Assembly (NCBI GenBank): GCA_015075725.1
Contig: JABTTV010000001.1
Location: forward strand, 2,294,001 to 2,358,000
Reading direction: 5' to 3'
DNA from: Anaerolineales bacterium
Lineage (GTDB): Bacteria; Chloroflexota; Anaerolineae; Anaerolineales; Villigracilaceae
Length of the DNA stretch: 64,000 nucleotides
Shown: one piece after another, positions 17,700 through 26,017 of the stretch
Position numbering within the stretch: the stretch's first letter is position 1
Layout of the letters: each line of letters begins with the position of its first letter
Position numbers and translations under genes: made by a program
Notes under the pieces: model-generated
Database searches by the model: none
Told to the model about the DNA's origin: nothing
The model's input: the letters and a program-made list of their open reading frames with translations, nothing else

Positions 17700-17728
17700 A
17701 TTTTACCATAGAACGTAACCAACTTCAA
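17700..17728 (-). promoter_or_regulatory. Sigma-70-type promoter of rpmB
   Basis: Minus-strand -35 TTGAAG, exact 17-base spacer and -10 TAAAAT. It lies back to back with a TATAAT (17755-17760) facing the Asp23 gene. Confidence 0.65.
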
Positions 17729-17767
17729 GAAGAGATGTTAAAATAGGGACATACTATAATTTTGTCT

Positions 17768-17809
17768 CTTGCGCCGTGACAGCGCAAGATCGAATCGTTC
17801 ACGCCGCCG
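17768..17809 (+). other. Two tandem hairpins in the leader of the Asp23-FakA operon
   Basis: CTTGCGC/GCGCAAG (7-bp arms, 7-base loop) at 17768-17788 is followed by ACGCC-adjacent CCGCCG/CGGCGG arms (4-base loop). A TATAAT at 17755-17760 precedes them, so they would form the 5' leader. No T-run follows, so they are not terminators. Role unknown. Confidence 0.45.
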
Positions 17810-17846
17810 GGGACGGCGGTTTGAGTTGAAAACGACTGAGGAACCT

Positions 17847-18203
17847 ATGGGCGAAGAAACGACTTCACTGGGCGGGATTCACGTCTCGCCGAATGCGGTG
17901 GCGACGATCGCATATCATGCCACGCTTCAATCTTACGGGGTGGTGGGGCTGGCTCCCAAGAACCTGGCAGACGGCATCGTCTCCAGCATCACCCGCGAAC
18001 CTTCACGGGGAATCTCCGTCCGATACCTGGAGGATGAGATCCATATCGACGTGCATGTCATTGTCGAATTCGGGACGCGCATCAACGCCGTGGCAGAGAG
18101 TGTGGCGAATACGGTCCGCTTCCATGTGGAAAAAGCTTTGGGATTGAAAGTCAGCACGGTCAATGTGCATGTGGCGGGATTGCGAATCAGCAATACGGAT
18201 TAG
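17847..18203 (+). CDS. Asp23/Gls24 family protein (YloU-like)
   Basis: The 118-residue protein has the Asp23 fold: GGIHVSPNAVATIAYHATLQ at the start, GVVGLAPKN, then ISVRYLEDEIHIDVHVIVEFG and VNVHVAGLR at the end. In Firmicutes the homologue yloU is encoded directly before yloV/fakA, exactly as here (12-base gap). Asp23 proteins associate with the membrane and envelope stress; the mechanism is not known for this branch. I chose ATG 17847, where the family homology begins, although the frame is open further upstream through two hairpins. Confidence 0.85.
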   Translation: MGEETTSLGGIHVSPNAVATIAYHATLQSYGVVGLAPKNLADGIVSSITREPSRGISVRYLEDEIHIDVHVIVEFGTRINAVAESVANTVRFHVEKALGLKVSTVNVHVAGLRISNTD

Positions 18204-18215
18204 GAGAAGCGATTC

Positions 18216-19883
18216 ATGGCGATCGATACCGCGCGAGTGGAGAAATTGCGTAAGCGTACCGTTGACGGGCAGGCATTCAAACGCCTTGTCGAAGCCGGGT
18301 TGACCTGGCTCCGGACAAACCAGCAGGTGGTCAATGCGTTGAACGTGTTTCCGGTCCCGGATGGGGATACCGGCACGAATATGAGTTTGACCCTGCAGGC
18401 GGCATGGAACGAGATCAAAGATAAAGGTACGCGTCATCTTGGCGAGATGGCGGGGGCTTTTTCCAAGGGTGCGTTGATGGGCGCGCGCGGCAATTCGGGG
18501 GTGATCACCAGCCAGATCCTACGCGGTTTTTCACGCGCCGTGCATGAAAGCGAATCATTGGATATCCAAACATTCGTCAAAGCGCTGGGCGAAGCGCGCG
18601 ATACGGCGTATAAAGGCGTCGTCAAACCTGTCGAGGGGACGATCCTAACCGTCATTAAAGAAACTGCCAATGCGGCCGAATCAGCTTCCGGGTCCGTGAA
18701 GGATGCGTTGGAATTGCTCGAGGCGGCGGTCCGCGCGGCGGATGAAGCGGTCAGGAAAACTCCCGAACAACTTCCGATCCTGAAACAGGCAGGCGTGGTG
18801 GATTCGGGCGGAAAAGGCTTGTTCTTTTTCATGGAGGGAATGCTGCGGCATGTTTACGGCGAGTCGCTTGAAACGCCGACGATGCAGGTCCAATCGCTCT
18901 CGGCGATGAGTTTGGAAGGCGCGATGGAGGAAGTGGAGGAGGGACAGGATTATGAAGTGGTCGTTGATTTTGTCCCGACCGGCGAGCTAGACCTGCATGG
19001 ATTTTATGGAAAACTTGAAGAGATGGGCACGTCGATCCAGGTGGGCGAAGGGGATGGGATGTATCGCATGCATATCCACGTCCCGACCGAGAACCGTTAT
19101 ACGCCCATCGATTACATCATGGGAATCGGCACCGTGACGAAGGTCGCCATCGAAAATTTGATGGCGCAGATGGATGATATTCAGAAAGGCAAGTCTTCGC
19201 AGATTCAGTTCAGCACGGTGGAACCTGGAAATATTGCCGTGGTGGTCGTCTCGCCGGGAACGGGAATCAGCCGCATCTTTGCCAGCCTCGGGGTTGCCGC
19301 CGTTGTGGAGGGCGGACAGACGATGAATCCCTCCACGCAGGATATTTTGGGTTCGTTCGAGAATATGCCGACGGATAAAGTGATCATTCTGCCGAATAAT
19401 AAAAATATCATCATGGCGGCGAACCAGGCGAAGGAAGTCACTGTGAAGAACGTGCAGGTGGTTCCAACCCGCACCGTTCCGCAGGGACTTGCCGCCATGC
19501 TTTCGTTCGACCCGGCTGGCGATGTGGAAGCGGTCGCCGCTAAGATGAACCGCGCGATGAACAATGCGAAGACTGGCGAGATCACCGTCGCCACACGTTC
19601 GGTGGAGATCGACGGGGTAACGGTGAAAGAGGGACAGGTGATCTCTCTTCTGGATGGCAAACTCGTCGCTTCCGCCGATTCCATCGAAAAAGGGGTGTTC
19701 GAACTGCTCGAAAAAGCGGAAGCGGGTCAATGCGAGATCGTCACCCTTTTTTTTGGAGCGGATCTATCTCATGCCGACGCCAACCGGGTCGCGGATCACG
19801 TCCATGAAAAATACTCCAATCTCGAGGTCGAGGTCCAGGAGGGGGGGCAGCCGCATTATCAATTTATACTTTCGATTGAATGA
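18216..19883 (+). CDS. fakA: DAK2/DhaL-domain protein, probable fatty acid kinase subunit FakA
   Basis: The 555-residue protein begins with a DhaL nucleotide-binding domain: FPVPDGDTGTNM carries the Asp residues that bind Mg-ATP, followed by GARGNSGVITSQILRG and KQAGVVDSGGKGLFFF. The middle and C-terminal parts (VVDFVPTGELD, VVVVSPGTGISRIFASLGVA, NNKNIIMAANQAKEV) match the FakA/YloV architecture. FakA phosphorylates exogenous fatty acids bound to a DegV-family FakB; a DegV gene lies 1.6 kb downstream. It is co-transcribed with the Asp23 gene and ends in a strong terminator. Confidence 0.9.
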   Translation: MAIDTARVEKLRKRTVDGQAFKRLVEAGLTWLRTNQQVVNALNVFPVPDGDTGTNMSLTLQAAWNEIKDKGTRHLGEMAGAFSKGALMGARGNSGVITSQILRGFSRAVHESESLDIQTFVKALGEARDTAYKGVVKPVEGTILTVIKETANAAESASGSVKDALELLEAAVRAADEAVRKTPEQLPILKQAGVVDSGGKGLFFFMEGMLRHVYGESLETPTMQVQSLSAMSLEGAMEEVEEGQDYEVVVDFVPTGELDLHGFYGKLEEMGTSIQVGEGDGMYRMHIHVPTENRYTPIDYIMGIGTVTKVAIENLMAQMDDIQKGKSSQIQFSTVEPGNIAVVVVSPGTGISRIFASLGVAAVVEGGQTMNPSTQDILGSFENMPTDKVIILPNNKNIIMAANQAKEVTVKNVQVVPTRTVPQGLAAMLSFDPAGDVEAVAAKMNRAMNNAKTGEITVATRSVEIDGVTVKEGQVISLLDGKLVASADSIEKGVFELLEKAEAGQCEIVTLFFGADLSHADANRVADHVHEKYSNLEVEVQEGGQPHYQFILSIE

Positions 19884-19895
19884 TTTTTGGAATGA

Positions 19896-19936
19896 AAAGT
19901 GACTGTCACCTTCAAGGTGACAGTCACTTTTTTTTC
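19896..19936. terminator. Very strong terminator after fakA
   Basis: AAAGTGACTGTCACCTT and AAGGTGACAGTCACTTT are perfect 17-bp arms separated by one base; the actual loop must open the inner TTCAA. A run of eight T follows. It separates convergent operons. Confidence 0.9.
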
Positions 19937-19950
19937 CGTGGCGGCTCTCA

Positions 19951-20958
19951 TTATTTTTGTGTCACCATCTTGTACACGGACTTGATGGCCTCCACCAACG
20001 TTCCTAAAACGGCAAATCCGAGCGCGAACTTGATTGCGGTGTGAGCCAATTGGTTAATCTTCCCGGCGGCGTCGGGGTCGGTGATGCCGCCTGACGCCAT
20101 AGATTCGGGCGTCAGAGCCAGGATGGACGGTCCCATCAACAGCATGACGATGATGAAGATCTGAACCAGCTTGATGCCGATGGAAAAGAGTCTGGCACCG
20201 TTCGTCCACTTGCCTGAGCGTAACAACATGCCGTTCAGAACGATTTCGGCAACCCATACGACATTCAGCAGAGGCAGCCAGCGGAAGAAGGCTTCGGAGA
20301 GCAGCGGCATGACCTGCCAGCCATCGCCGTTCAAGTAGTAGATGCCGATCAACTGAGGGTTAAAGTTGAAGATGCTCAGCGCGATGAAGGTGAAGACAAT
20401 CGCGAGGATCGGCTCCCAAATCTTGACCTCGTCCGGTTCCGGCTCCCTCTTGAGCGCGGCAGGATCCCATTCCTTGTCTTCGTCCATTTTGAAATCGGCG
20501 GCGGGCGCGAAGCGTTCGATCAATGCGAAGACCAGCGCCATATTCCCGAATACGGCGATTCCCACCGAGATGATGTTCAGGATGCCTTTGCCGACCGTCG
20601 ATAAAAACTCCGCGGCAGACATGGGCGACTGTGAAATGATCTGCATCACCAGGGCGATACTTAATCCAAATGCCACTGCCGCAAGCACGATCTTCAAAAT
20701 GAAGGTGAAGAAGGGATAGATGCGCGGACCGATCAGATACGGATGCGGATTGTAAGTCTGAGCAACCTGGTGCGGCGAGCCGTATTCCTTCAGCAATTCC
20801 ATCTGCATGGCTTCATCGGCGGGTTTGCCCGCTTTCTGCGCGCGTTCCTCCAGCATATCCTCGAGCGTGGAGCGTAATTCATTTTCGATATCCTTCCGCC
20901 CCTTGACGAGCAAAAGGCGCCTGCCGACTTCGGCGACATAACGATCTATGAGGTTCAT
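19951..20958 (-). CDS. HAAS/permease-prefix domain membrane protein
   Basis: The 335-residue protein starts with a helical HAAS-type signalling domain (about 1-80: YVAEVGRRLLLVKGRKDIEN, LLKEYGSPHQVAQTYNP) followed by six or so membrane helices. HAAS domains are almost always encoded next to a PadR regulator, and here the PadR gene is 19 bases upstream in the same operon. The pair probably senses envelope state. No transported substrate can be inferred. Confidence 0.82.
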   Translation of the reverse strand: MNLIDRYVAEVGRRLLLVKGRKDIENELRSTLEDMLEERAQKAGKPADEAMQMELLKEYGSPHQVAQTYNPHPYLIGPRIYPFFTFILKIVLAAVAFGLSIALVMQIISQSPMSAAEFLSTVGKGILNIISVGIAVFGNMALVFALIERFAPAADFKMDEDKEWDPAALKREPEPDEVKIWEPILAIVFTFIALSIFNFNPQLIGIYYLNGDGWQVMPLLSEAFFRWLPLLNVVWVAEIVLNGMLLRSGKWTNGARLFSIGIKLVQIFIIVMLLMGPSILALTPESMASGGITDPDAAGKINQLAHTAIKFALGFAVLGTLVEAIKSVYKMVTQK

Positions 20959-20977
20959 GGTTATTCCTTTCCTTTCA

Positions 20978-21307
20978 TTACGAGAGCATCCTATCCATCA
21001 CGGACACGATGCCCGTCCATTCCTTTTTCAGTTTCGGCAGGAGTTTTTTTCCTTCCGTGCTGATGACATAATACCGACGCGGGCGCGACTCTTCGATCTT
21101 CCAATCTGATTCGAGCAGCCCTTGCGCCTCCAACCGGCGGAGGAGGGGATACAACGTGCCCTGATCCACCTCCAAGCCGAGGTCGGCGAGTTTCTTCAGC
21201 AGGGAGTAACCGTATTCCGCCGCGCCCAGTTGGCTGAGTGCCGCGAGCACGATCACCCCGCGCCGCAACTCCAATACGACATTTTCGAGCGATTCTGTGT
21301 TTGCCAT
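20978..21307 (-). CDS. PadR-family transcriptional regulator
   Basis: The 109-residue protein is a PadR-s1 type repressor: winged helix with LRRGVIVLAALSQLGAAEYG, DQGTLYPLLRRLEAQGLL and SRPRRYYVISTEGKK, followed by a short dimerisation helix. It is the first gene of an operon with the HAAS membrane protein and probably represses itself. Its promoter is a perfect consensus, TTGACA-N17-TATAAT, with an ATAT-N3-ATAT element inside the spacer that may be the operator. Confidence 0.92.
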   Translation of the reverse strand: MANTESLENVVLELRRGVIVLAALSQLGAAEYGYSLLKKLADLGLEVDQGTLYPLLRRLEAQGLLESDWKIEESRPRRYYVISTEGKKLLPKLKKEWTGIVSVMDRMLS

Positions 21308-21324
21308 ATTTCAACCTTTGCCGC

Positions 21325-21353
21325 ATTATACTGTGTGATATACGATATGTCAA
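21325..21353 (-). promoter_or_regulatory. Perfect-consensus promoter of the PadR-HAAS operon
   Basis: Minus strand: TTGACA, 17 bases, TATAAT. The spacer contains a short symmetric ATATCGTATAT-type element suited to PadR autorepression. Confidence 0.8.
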
Positions 21354-21375
21354 GGGTAAAATATAAGGTTAGGAA

Positions 21376-21465
21376 TGTCATTGCTACGGCGCACAGCGCC
21401 CGGAGCAATCTCCAAAATGATGGGGAGATTGCTTCGTCGTCGTTTCGCTCCTTCTCGCAATGACA
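21376..21465. repeat. Dispersed 90-bp palindromic repeat (MITE/REP-like)
   Basis: The element is bounded by TGTCATTGC and GCAATGACA and has a second, inner inverted pair GCAATCTCC/GGAGATTGC. The pattern 'GTCATTGCGAG...GCAATCTC...GAGATTGC...GCAATGAC' is a known kind of dispersed bacterial palindrome. It fills the space between the PadR promoter and degV and has no coding capacity. Confidence 0.7.
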
Positions 21466-21491
21466 TCGTTCTTTTATGCTACACTTCCTTC

Positions 21492-22328
21492 ATGAAACTG
21501 GGAATTGTCACCGACTCGACCTCCGACCTGCCAGGCTACCTGATCGAACAACACGAGATCCAGGTTGTTCCCACTGTGCTTGTTTTGGAAGGAAGGGAAT
21601 ACAAGGACGGGATCGGAATCTCACGCGAGGAGTTCTACGCGCGCCTTCCCTCGCTTCAAACTCATCCGACGACTGCCGCGCCGTCGATTGGAGATTTTCT
21701 TTCGCCGTATCGGACCCTGCTCGATTCAGGCTGTGACCATATCCTCTCCATCCATGCCGCTTCGCAATTGACGGCCATCGTCAACATCGCAAAACAGGCG
21801 GCGGGAAATTTCCCCGGCAAAGTCACTGTAGTGGATAGCGGCTCGCTTTCGATGGGGCTGGGCTTTCAAGTCCTTGCCGCCGCCGAAACGGGCGACCTGG
21901 GTTTGAAGGCCGCTCTCGAAGCCGCAGAATCCGCGCGGAAACGATTACAAGTCAAAGCCGCGCTCGACACGCTGGAATACCTCAAACGAAGCGGACGCGT
22001 ACCGGGTGTGGTCGCCAATTTGGGCGGATTGCTTTCCATCAAGCCGATGATCGAATTGCGCGATGGTGAGGTTAAAGCCATCGGCGCGGTCCGCACGACA
22101 GCGCTGGTGGACGAGAAGATTTTGAACTTTGCCCTTGAAGTCGGCGAGATGGAACGTCTCGCCATTTTGCACACCAATGCCGAAGCCCGCGCCCGGAAAT
22201 TATTGGATGAGTTGATGGAGCGGGCGAGAAAGTCAGTACCGAGGGAAATTTTGCTCGTCAATATCACCGCCGTGATCGGCACACATCTTGGACCGAACGG
22301 TCTGGGTTTTGCGGCGATAAAGAAGTAA
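21492..22328 (+). CDS. fakB: DegV-family fatty-acid-binding protein (FakB-like)
   Basis: The 278-residue protein has the DegV signature at its N-terminus (LGIVTDSTSDLPGYL), then LQTHPTTAAPSIGDF and HAASQLTAIVNIAKQA, and VVDSGSLSMGLGFQVLAAAE in the lipid-binding half. DegV/FakB proteins hold a fatty acid for phosphorylation by FakA, giving acyl-phosphate for lipid synthesis. The near neighbour FakA supports that role. I start it at ATG 21492, the family start; the longer frame runs into the dispersed repeat. A TACACT -10-like hexamer lies close before the ATG. Confidence 0.88.
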   Translation: MKLGIVTDSTSDLPGYLIEQHEIQVVPTVLVLEGREYKDGIGISREEFYARLPSLQTHPTTAAPSIGDFLSPYRTLLDSGCDHILSIHAASQLTAIVNIAKQAAGNFPGKVTVVDSGSLSMGLGFQVLAAAETGDLGLKAALEAAESARKRLQVKAALDTLEYLKRSGRVPGVVANLGGLLSIKPMIELRDGEVKAIGAVRTTALVDEKILNFALEVGEMERLAILHTNAEARARKLLDELMERARKSVPREILLVNITAVIGTHLGPNGLGFAAIKK

Positions 22329-22355
22329 ACAATCGCCCATGATAAAATTGTCCAT

Positions 22356-24878
22356 ATGCAACCTTCACTGGAAAAACTGAGAAAATTCTTCCGGCTCGAA
22401 CACGAAAACAAATACGAAAACACCGCCATCATCGGCGGACTTGCCAAAATGCTCGATTACTGGGAAGGGGAGGCGCGCGCCGACGGCATCACCGAAGAGG
22501 TGATCCAAGCGGTTGTTTCGCGGCTTCGGGGATATGAAAAGTTACCTCCCGCCGGGCGGGCGGATTCTTTGAAGGGGCTTTGGAAGCGGATCGGTGAGAC
22601 CTACCCCGAGGCGGGACAAAAACCAAAGACGCAGAACCAGCCTCCCCGTCCGCCGCGAAGCGATGCCGAAGGGACGGCAAATGCTCCAGAAGCCGCACCC
22701 GCCCCGTCGAGGAATCAAAACCAGCAGCGTCAGCATCCTCAAAAACAAAAACATGCGCCGGGGCAGAGATTCGATTCTGCAACGAGCGCAAGGCACAGTC
22801 AGACTCCCGCCGCGTTGAACGCGCAGTTGACGGTTTTGCAGGGAGTGGGACCGCGCAACGCCGAGTCTTTGGAAAAACTTGGGATGAAGACCTTGGGGGA
22901 TATGCTGTATTACTTCCCGCGCCGCTACGAAGATTACACATTGCTCAAGCCGATTCAATCGTTGATGTACGGCGATGTGGTGACCGTGCTGGGTACGATC
23001 CAAAGCGTTCACAACCGGCCGGTGCGCGGCGGCAAGATGAATATCATCGAGGTCATTATCAGCGACGGCACGGGATCGATGCGAATCACTTTCTTCAACC
23101 AGCCGTGGTTGATGAACCGGCTCAAACAGGGCGACGCCATCTCCGTTTCCGGAAAGATCGATCAATATCTTGGGCGCATAGTGATGAACAGCCCCGATTG
23201 GGAAAGCGTGGAGATGGAAAATCTGCACACCAATCGCATTGTGCCGATCTATTCGTTGACGGAACGCATCACACAAAAATGGCTTCGCAACCAGATGAAG
23301 CAGGTCGTTTCATATTGGGCGCCCGCCGTGGTGGATGCCCTGCCCGATACGATAAAACGCGAGGCGCAATTGGTTTCGCTAGGCGAAGCGTTGACGCAGG
23401 CGCATTTTCCCGATTCGCAGGCGCGGCTCAAACTGGCGCGCGAACGACTCGCCTTCGATGAGATCTTTTATTTGCAAATGGGCGTATTGCGACAAAAACG
23501 CGATTGGCAGGCTGTGGAAGGCAAACGCTTCGCCGTCCCGGACGAGTGGCTGGGTGCGCGTTTGGCGGCTTTGCCCTTCACCCTGACCTCTGCCCAGCAA
23601 AAGTCGTTGAGCGATATCCGGCGCGATCTGGATTCGGGCAAACCGATGAATCGGCTCATCCAAGGCGATGTGGGTTCCGGCAAGACGGTCATTGCTGCGC
23701 TCGGCGCGAGCATGGTCATTACAAATGGAGCGCAAGCCGCGGTCATGGCGCCGACCTCCATTTTGGTGGAGCAACATTTCCGCACGATCAGCAGTTTGCT
23801 CGCTGGAGAAAATGGATTTTTACGGCAGGATGAGATCCGCCTGCTGGTGGGGAGCACGACCGGGTCCGAGAAGGAGGCGATCCGCGCGGGTCTTGCGGAC
23901 GGCTCGATCAAGATCGTCATCGGCACCCATGCGGTCATCGAACCGGATGTTCAGTTCAAGGAATTGCAATTTGTTGTCATCGACGAGCAGCATCGCTTTG
24001 GCGTGGAACAGCGCGCCGAGTTGAGGAGCAAAGGCACGAACCCGCATCTTCTGGTCATGACCGCCACTCCCATTCCGCGTTCGCTGGCGCTGACGATGTT
24101 CGGTGACCTCGATATTTCCGTCATGGATGAAATGCCCGTCGGGAGACAACCCATCGCGACGCATGTCCTTCGTCCGCAGGAACGCGAACGCGCCTATACG
24201 ATGATCCGCGCGCAGGTGAAGAACGGCAACCAGGCATTCATCGTCTATCCTTTGATCGACGAGAGCGAAAAGATCAACGTCCGCGCGGCCGTCGACGATT
24301 TTGAGACCCTATCCAACCAGGTTTTCCCCGACCTGAAACTTGCCCTGCTCCACGGACGAATGAAACCGGGCGAAAAAGACGATGTAATGCTGAAATTCCG
24401 CGATAAGGAATTCGACATCCTTGTCTCGACGACGGTCATCGAAGTGGGTGTGGACGTACCCAATTCAACACTGATGCTCATCGAAGGTGCGGACCGATTC
24501 GGCCTGGCGCAACTGCATCAACTTCGCGGACGTGTCGGGCGCGGCTCGGTGGCGTCCACCTGTCTGTTGATTCCCACACACGAAGACGAGGCGGAGAATG
24601 AACGTCTACAGGCAATGGCGACCACCAATAACGGCTTCGAACTCGCCGACCTCGATCTGAAACTGCGCGGACCGGGCGAATTCCTCGGCACCCGCCAGGC
24701 AGGCTTTGCCTCGTCGTTGAAGATGGCAAGCATCACTGACGTGGCATTGATCGAAAAAGCACGCGAGCACGCAAAAGCGTTGTTCGAGCGCGACCCATAC
24801 CTTTCCCAGCCGGAACACGCACTCCTCGCCGAATCCTTCGAAAGATTCTGGAAAGGTACGACAAGCGACTTGTCATAA
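22356..24878 (+). CDS. recG: ATP-dependent DNA helicase RecG with N-terminal extension
   Basis: The 840-residue protein remodels stalled replication forks and Holliday junctions. An extra region of about 160 residues comes first: a helical part (KLRKFFRLEHENKYENTAI) and a Pro/Gln/Arg-rich stretch. Then comes the wedge (LTVLQGVGPRNAESLEKLG, ISDGTGSMRITFFNQPWL), Walker A GDVGSGKT, DEQH box, MTATPIPRSLALT, and the C-terminal QLHQLRGRVGRG. E. coli RecG is about 690 residues. A TAAAAT hexamer lies 7 bases before the start, so the message may be leaderless. The order degV-recG-coaD is compact. Confidence 0.95.
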   Translation: MQPSLEKLRKFFRLEHENKYENTAIIGGLAKMLDYWEGEARADGITEEVIQAVVSRLRGYEKLPPAGRADSLKGLWKRIGETYPEAGQKPKTQNQPPRPPRSDAEGTANAPEAAPAPSRNQNQQRQHPQKQKHAPGQRFDSATSARHSQTPAALNAQLTVLQGVGPRNAESLEKLGMKTLGDMLYYFPRRYEDYTLLKPIQSLMYGDVVTVLGTIQSVHNRPVRGGKMNIIEVIISDGTGSMRITFFNQPWLMNRLKQGDAISVSGKIDQYLGRIVMNSPDWESVEMENLHTNRIVPIYSLTERITQKWLRNQMKQVVSYWAPAVVDALPDTIKREAQLVSLGEALTQAHFPDSQARLKLARERLAFDEIFYLQMGVLRQKRDWQAVEGKRFAVPDEWLGARLAALPFTLTSAQQKSLSDIRRDLDSGKPMNRLIQGDVGSGKTVIAALGASMVITNGAQAAVMAPTSILVEQHFRTISSLLAGENGFLRQDEIRLLVGSTTGSEKEAIRAGLADGSIKIVIGTHAVIEPDVQFKELQFVVIDEQHRFGVEQRAELRSKGTNPHLLVMTATPIPRSLALTMFGDLDISVMDEMPVGRQPIATHVLRPQERERAYTMIRAQVKNGNQAFIVYPLIDESEKINVRAAVDDFETLSNQVFPDLKLALLHGRMKPGEKDDVMLKFRDKEFDILVSTTVIEVGVDVPNSTLMLIEGADRFGLAQLHQLRGRVGRGSVASTCLLIPTHEDEAENERLQAMATTNNGFELADLDLKLRGPGEFLGTRQAGFASSLKMASITDVALIEKAREHAKALFERDPYLSQPEHALLAESFERFWKGTTSDLS

Positions 24879-24881
24879 ATA

Positions 24882-24917
24882 ATTCTTGGGGACGCGATTT
24901 ATCGCGTCCCCAAGAAT
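24882..24917. terminator. Perfect 17-bp hairpin between recG and coaD
   Basis: ATTCTTGGGGACGCGAT and ATCGCGTCCCCAAGAAT pair perfectly with a 2-base gap. There is no good T-run after it, so it may be a processing or REP-type hairpin rather than a true terminator. The coaD ribosome binding site GGAG follows closely. Confidence 0.55.
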
Positions 24918-24936
24918 AAAGGAATTTTGGAGAAAC

Positions 24937-25455
24937 ATGGTCAGAGCCTTATTTCCCGGAACGTTCGACCCGATCCATTACGGACACATGGACATTGCCA
25001 ACCGCGCCTCGAAGTTGTTCGATGAAGTGGTGATGGCGGTTTACGACAAGCCGTTAAAGTCGCTGATGTTTTCACCTGAGGAACGCATTGCACTGGTGAA
25101 AGAGGCGTTCAAGGATAACGCCAAGATCAAAGTCACAGGCTACAGCGGGTTGACCATCGAATTTGCCCGGAAGATCGAAGCGCATGTCATCGTACGCGGG
25201 CTGCGGGTTTTTTCCGATTTCGAGTTCGAATTCCGCATGGCATTGGCGAACCAGCGCCTGGCGGGGGATGCGGTCGAAACGGTCGCGCTTATCACTGCTG
25301 AACAGCACACCTTCCTTTCATCATCCACCGTACGCGAGATCGCCATGCTCGACGGCAATGTTTCCAGCATGGTGCCGCCGCATGTCGACCGGGCTTTGAA
25401 GGGGAAGGTCGCCCAAATGGGGGAGCAATCCCTGCCGAATGCGCTGCGGGATTAA
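24937..25455 (+). CDS. coaD: Phosphopantetheine adenylyltransferase
   Basis: The 172-residue enzyme joins ATP and 4'-phosphopantetheine to dephospho-CoA, the fourth step of CoA synthesis. It shows the nucleotidyltransferase signature GTFDPIHYGHMD (HxGH), RGLRVFSDFEFE and the SSSTVREI loop. Length fits the family when started at ATG 24937, which has TTGGAG before it; the open TTG at 24886 lies inside the hairpin and is rejected. Its usual downstream neighbour in several phyla is a SepIVA-like gene; here a toxin-antitoxin pair intervenes. Confidence 0.96.
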   Translation: MVRALFPGTFDPIHYGHMDIANRASKLFDEVVMAVYDKPLKSLMFSPEERIALVKEAFKDNAKIKVTGYSGLTIEFARKIEAHVIVRGLRVFSDFEFEFRMALANQRLAGDAVETVALITAEQHTFLSSSTVREIAMLDGNVSSMVPPHVDRALKGKVAQMGEQSLPNALRD

Positions 25456-25495
25456 TGTGCTAGAATTGATTTAATCCTGATGGGAAGGATTGGAT

Positions 25496-25795
25496 ATGCA
25501 ATATAATTTCGATTGGGATCCTGTAAAAGCAAGACGGAATCTCAAGAAACACGGCGTCAGTTTTTTACGGGCTGCCAGGGTCTTTCTAGATCCTTTTGCG
25601 ATATCCATTTACGATGAAGACCATAGTGAAAACGAAGATCGCTGGGTTACAATCGGGGCAGAGAGTAACGAGATATTACTGGTAGTTGTCCATACTTTCC
25701 GAAATGTGGACGCGGACAACACGATCATAAGAATCATATTTGCCAGGATCGCTGATAAAGATGAGGCGCAGCAATATCATGAAAGGCGCTCGTGA
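25496..25795 (+). CDS. brnT: BrnT-family toxin
   Basis: The 99-residue protein matches BrnT ribonuclease toxins: YNFDWDPVKARRNLKKHGVS at the start, ARVFLDPFAISIYDEDHS, the ENEDRWVTIGAES block and late IIRIIFARIADKDEAQQY. BrnT is a RelE-fold RNase that blocks translation under stress and is neutralised by BrnA. Started at ATG 25496, which has GGGAAGGA before it. The antitoxin gene starts one base after its stop. The coding is less GC-rich than neighbouring genes, suggesting later arrival. Confidence 0.88.
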   Translation: MQYNFDWDPVKARRNLKKHGVSFLRAARVFLDPFAISIYDEDHSENEDRWVTIGAESNEILLVVVHTFRNVDADNTIIRIIFARIADKDEAQQYHERRS

Positions 25796-25796
25796 C

Positions 25797-26000
25797 ATGA
25801 AAGATAAATATGATTTCTCAAAAGGTGAGCAAGGTAAATTTTATCGTTCGGATGCGATTTTGAAAATCCCCATTTACCTGGACGATGATATTTTTGCGTT
25901 CATAGAAGAATATGCGAGGGAGAAGAACTCGGATGTTCAGACTGCGGTAAATGAAATCCTGCGTCATAATAAGGAAATGCTTCAGGCACTTAAAAGTTGA
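25797..26000 (+). CDS. brnA: BrnA-family antitoxin
   Basis: The 67-residue protein follows brnT by one base. It has the BrnA C-terminal ribbon-helix-helix-like region ILKIPIYLDDDIFAFIEEYA and a short basic start. BrnA binds BrnT and represses the operon. I prefer ATG 25797, where AAAGG is spaced 10 bases upstream; ATG 25779 within the end of brnT is an alternative. It is GC-poor like brnT. Confidence 0.82.
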   Translation: MKDKYDFSKGEQGKFYRSDAILKIPIYLDDDIFAFIEEYAREKNSDVQTAVNEILRHNKEMLQALKS

Positions 26001-26017
26001 GCCTGAGGAGCGAATAT

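Noticed and set aside
17768..17820. Possible tRNA in the Asp23 leader
   Set aside because: Two hairpins but no acceptor stem, T-arm consensus or CCA-compatible end.
18987..19730. Minus-strand frame opposite fakA
   Set aside because: Antisense shadow, His/Arg-rich, no start signals.
21375..21491. Longer DegV frame starting at 21375
   Set aside because: These codons are the dispersed repeat; DegV homology starts at 21492.
25740..25796. Longer BrnA reading frame starting at 25740
   Set aside because: It overlaps brnT by 56 bases without family homology; ATG 25797 has a suitable ribosome binding site.
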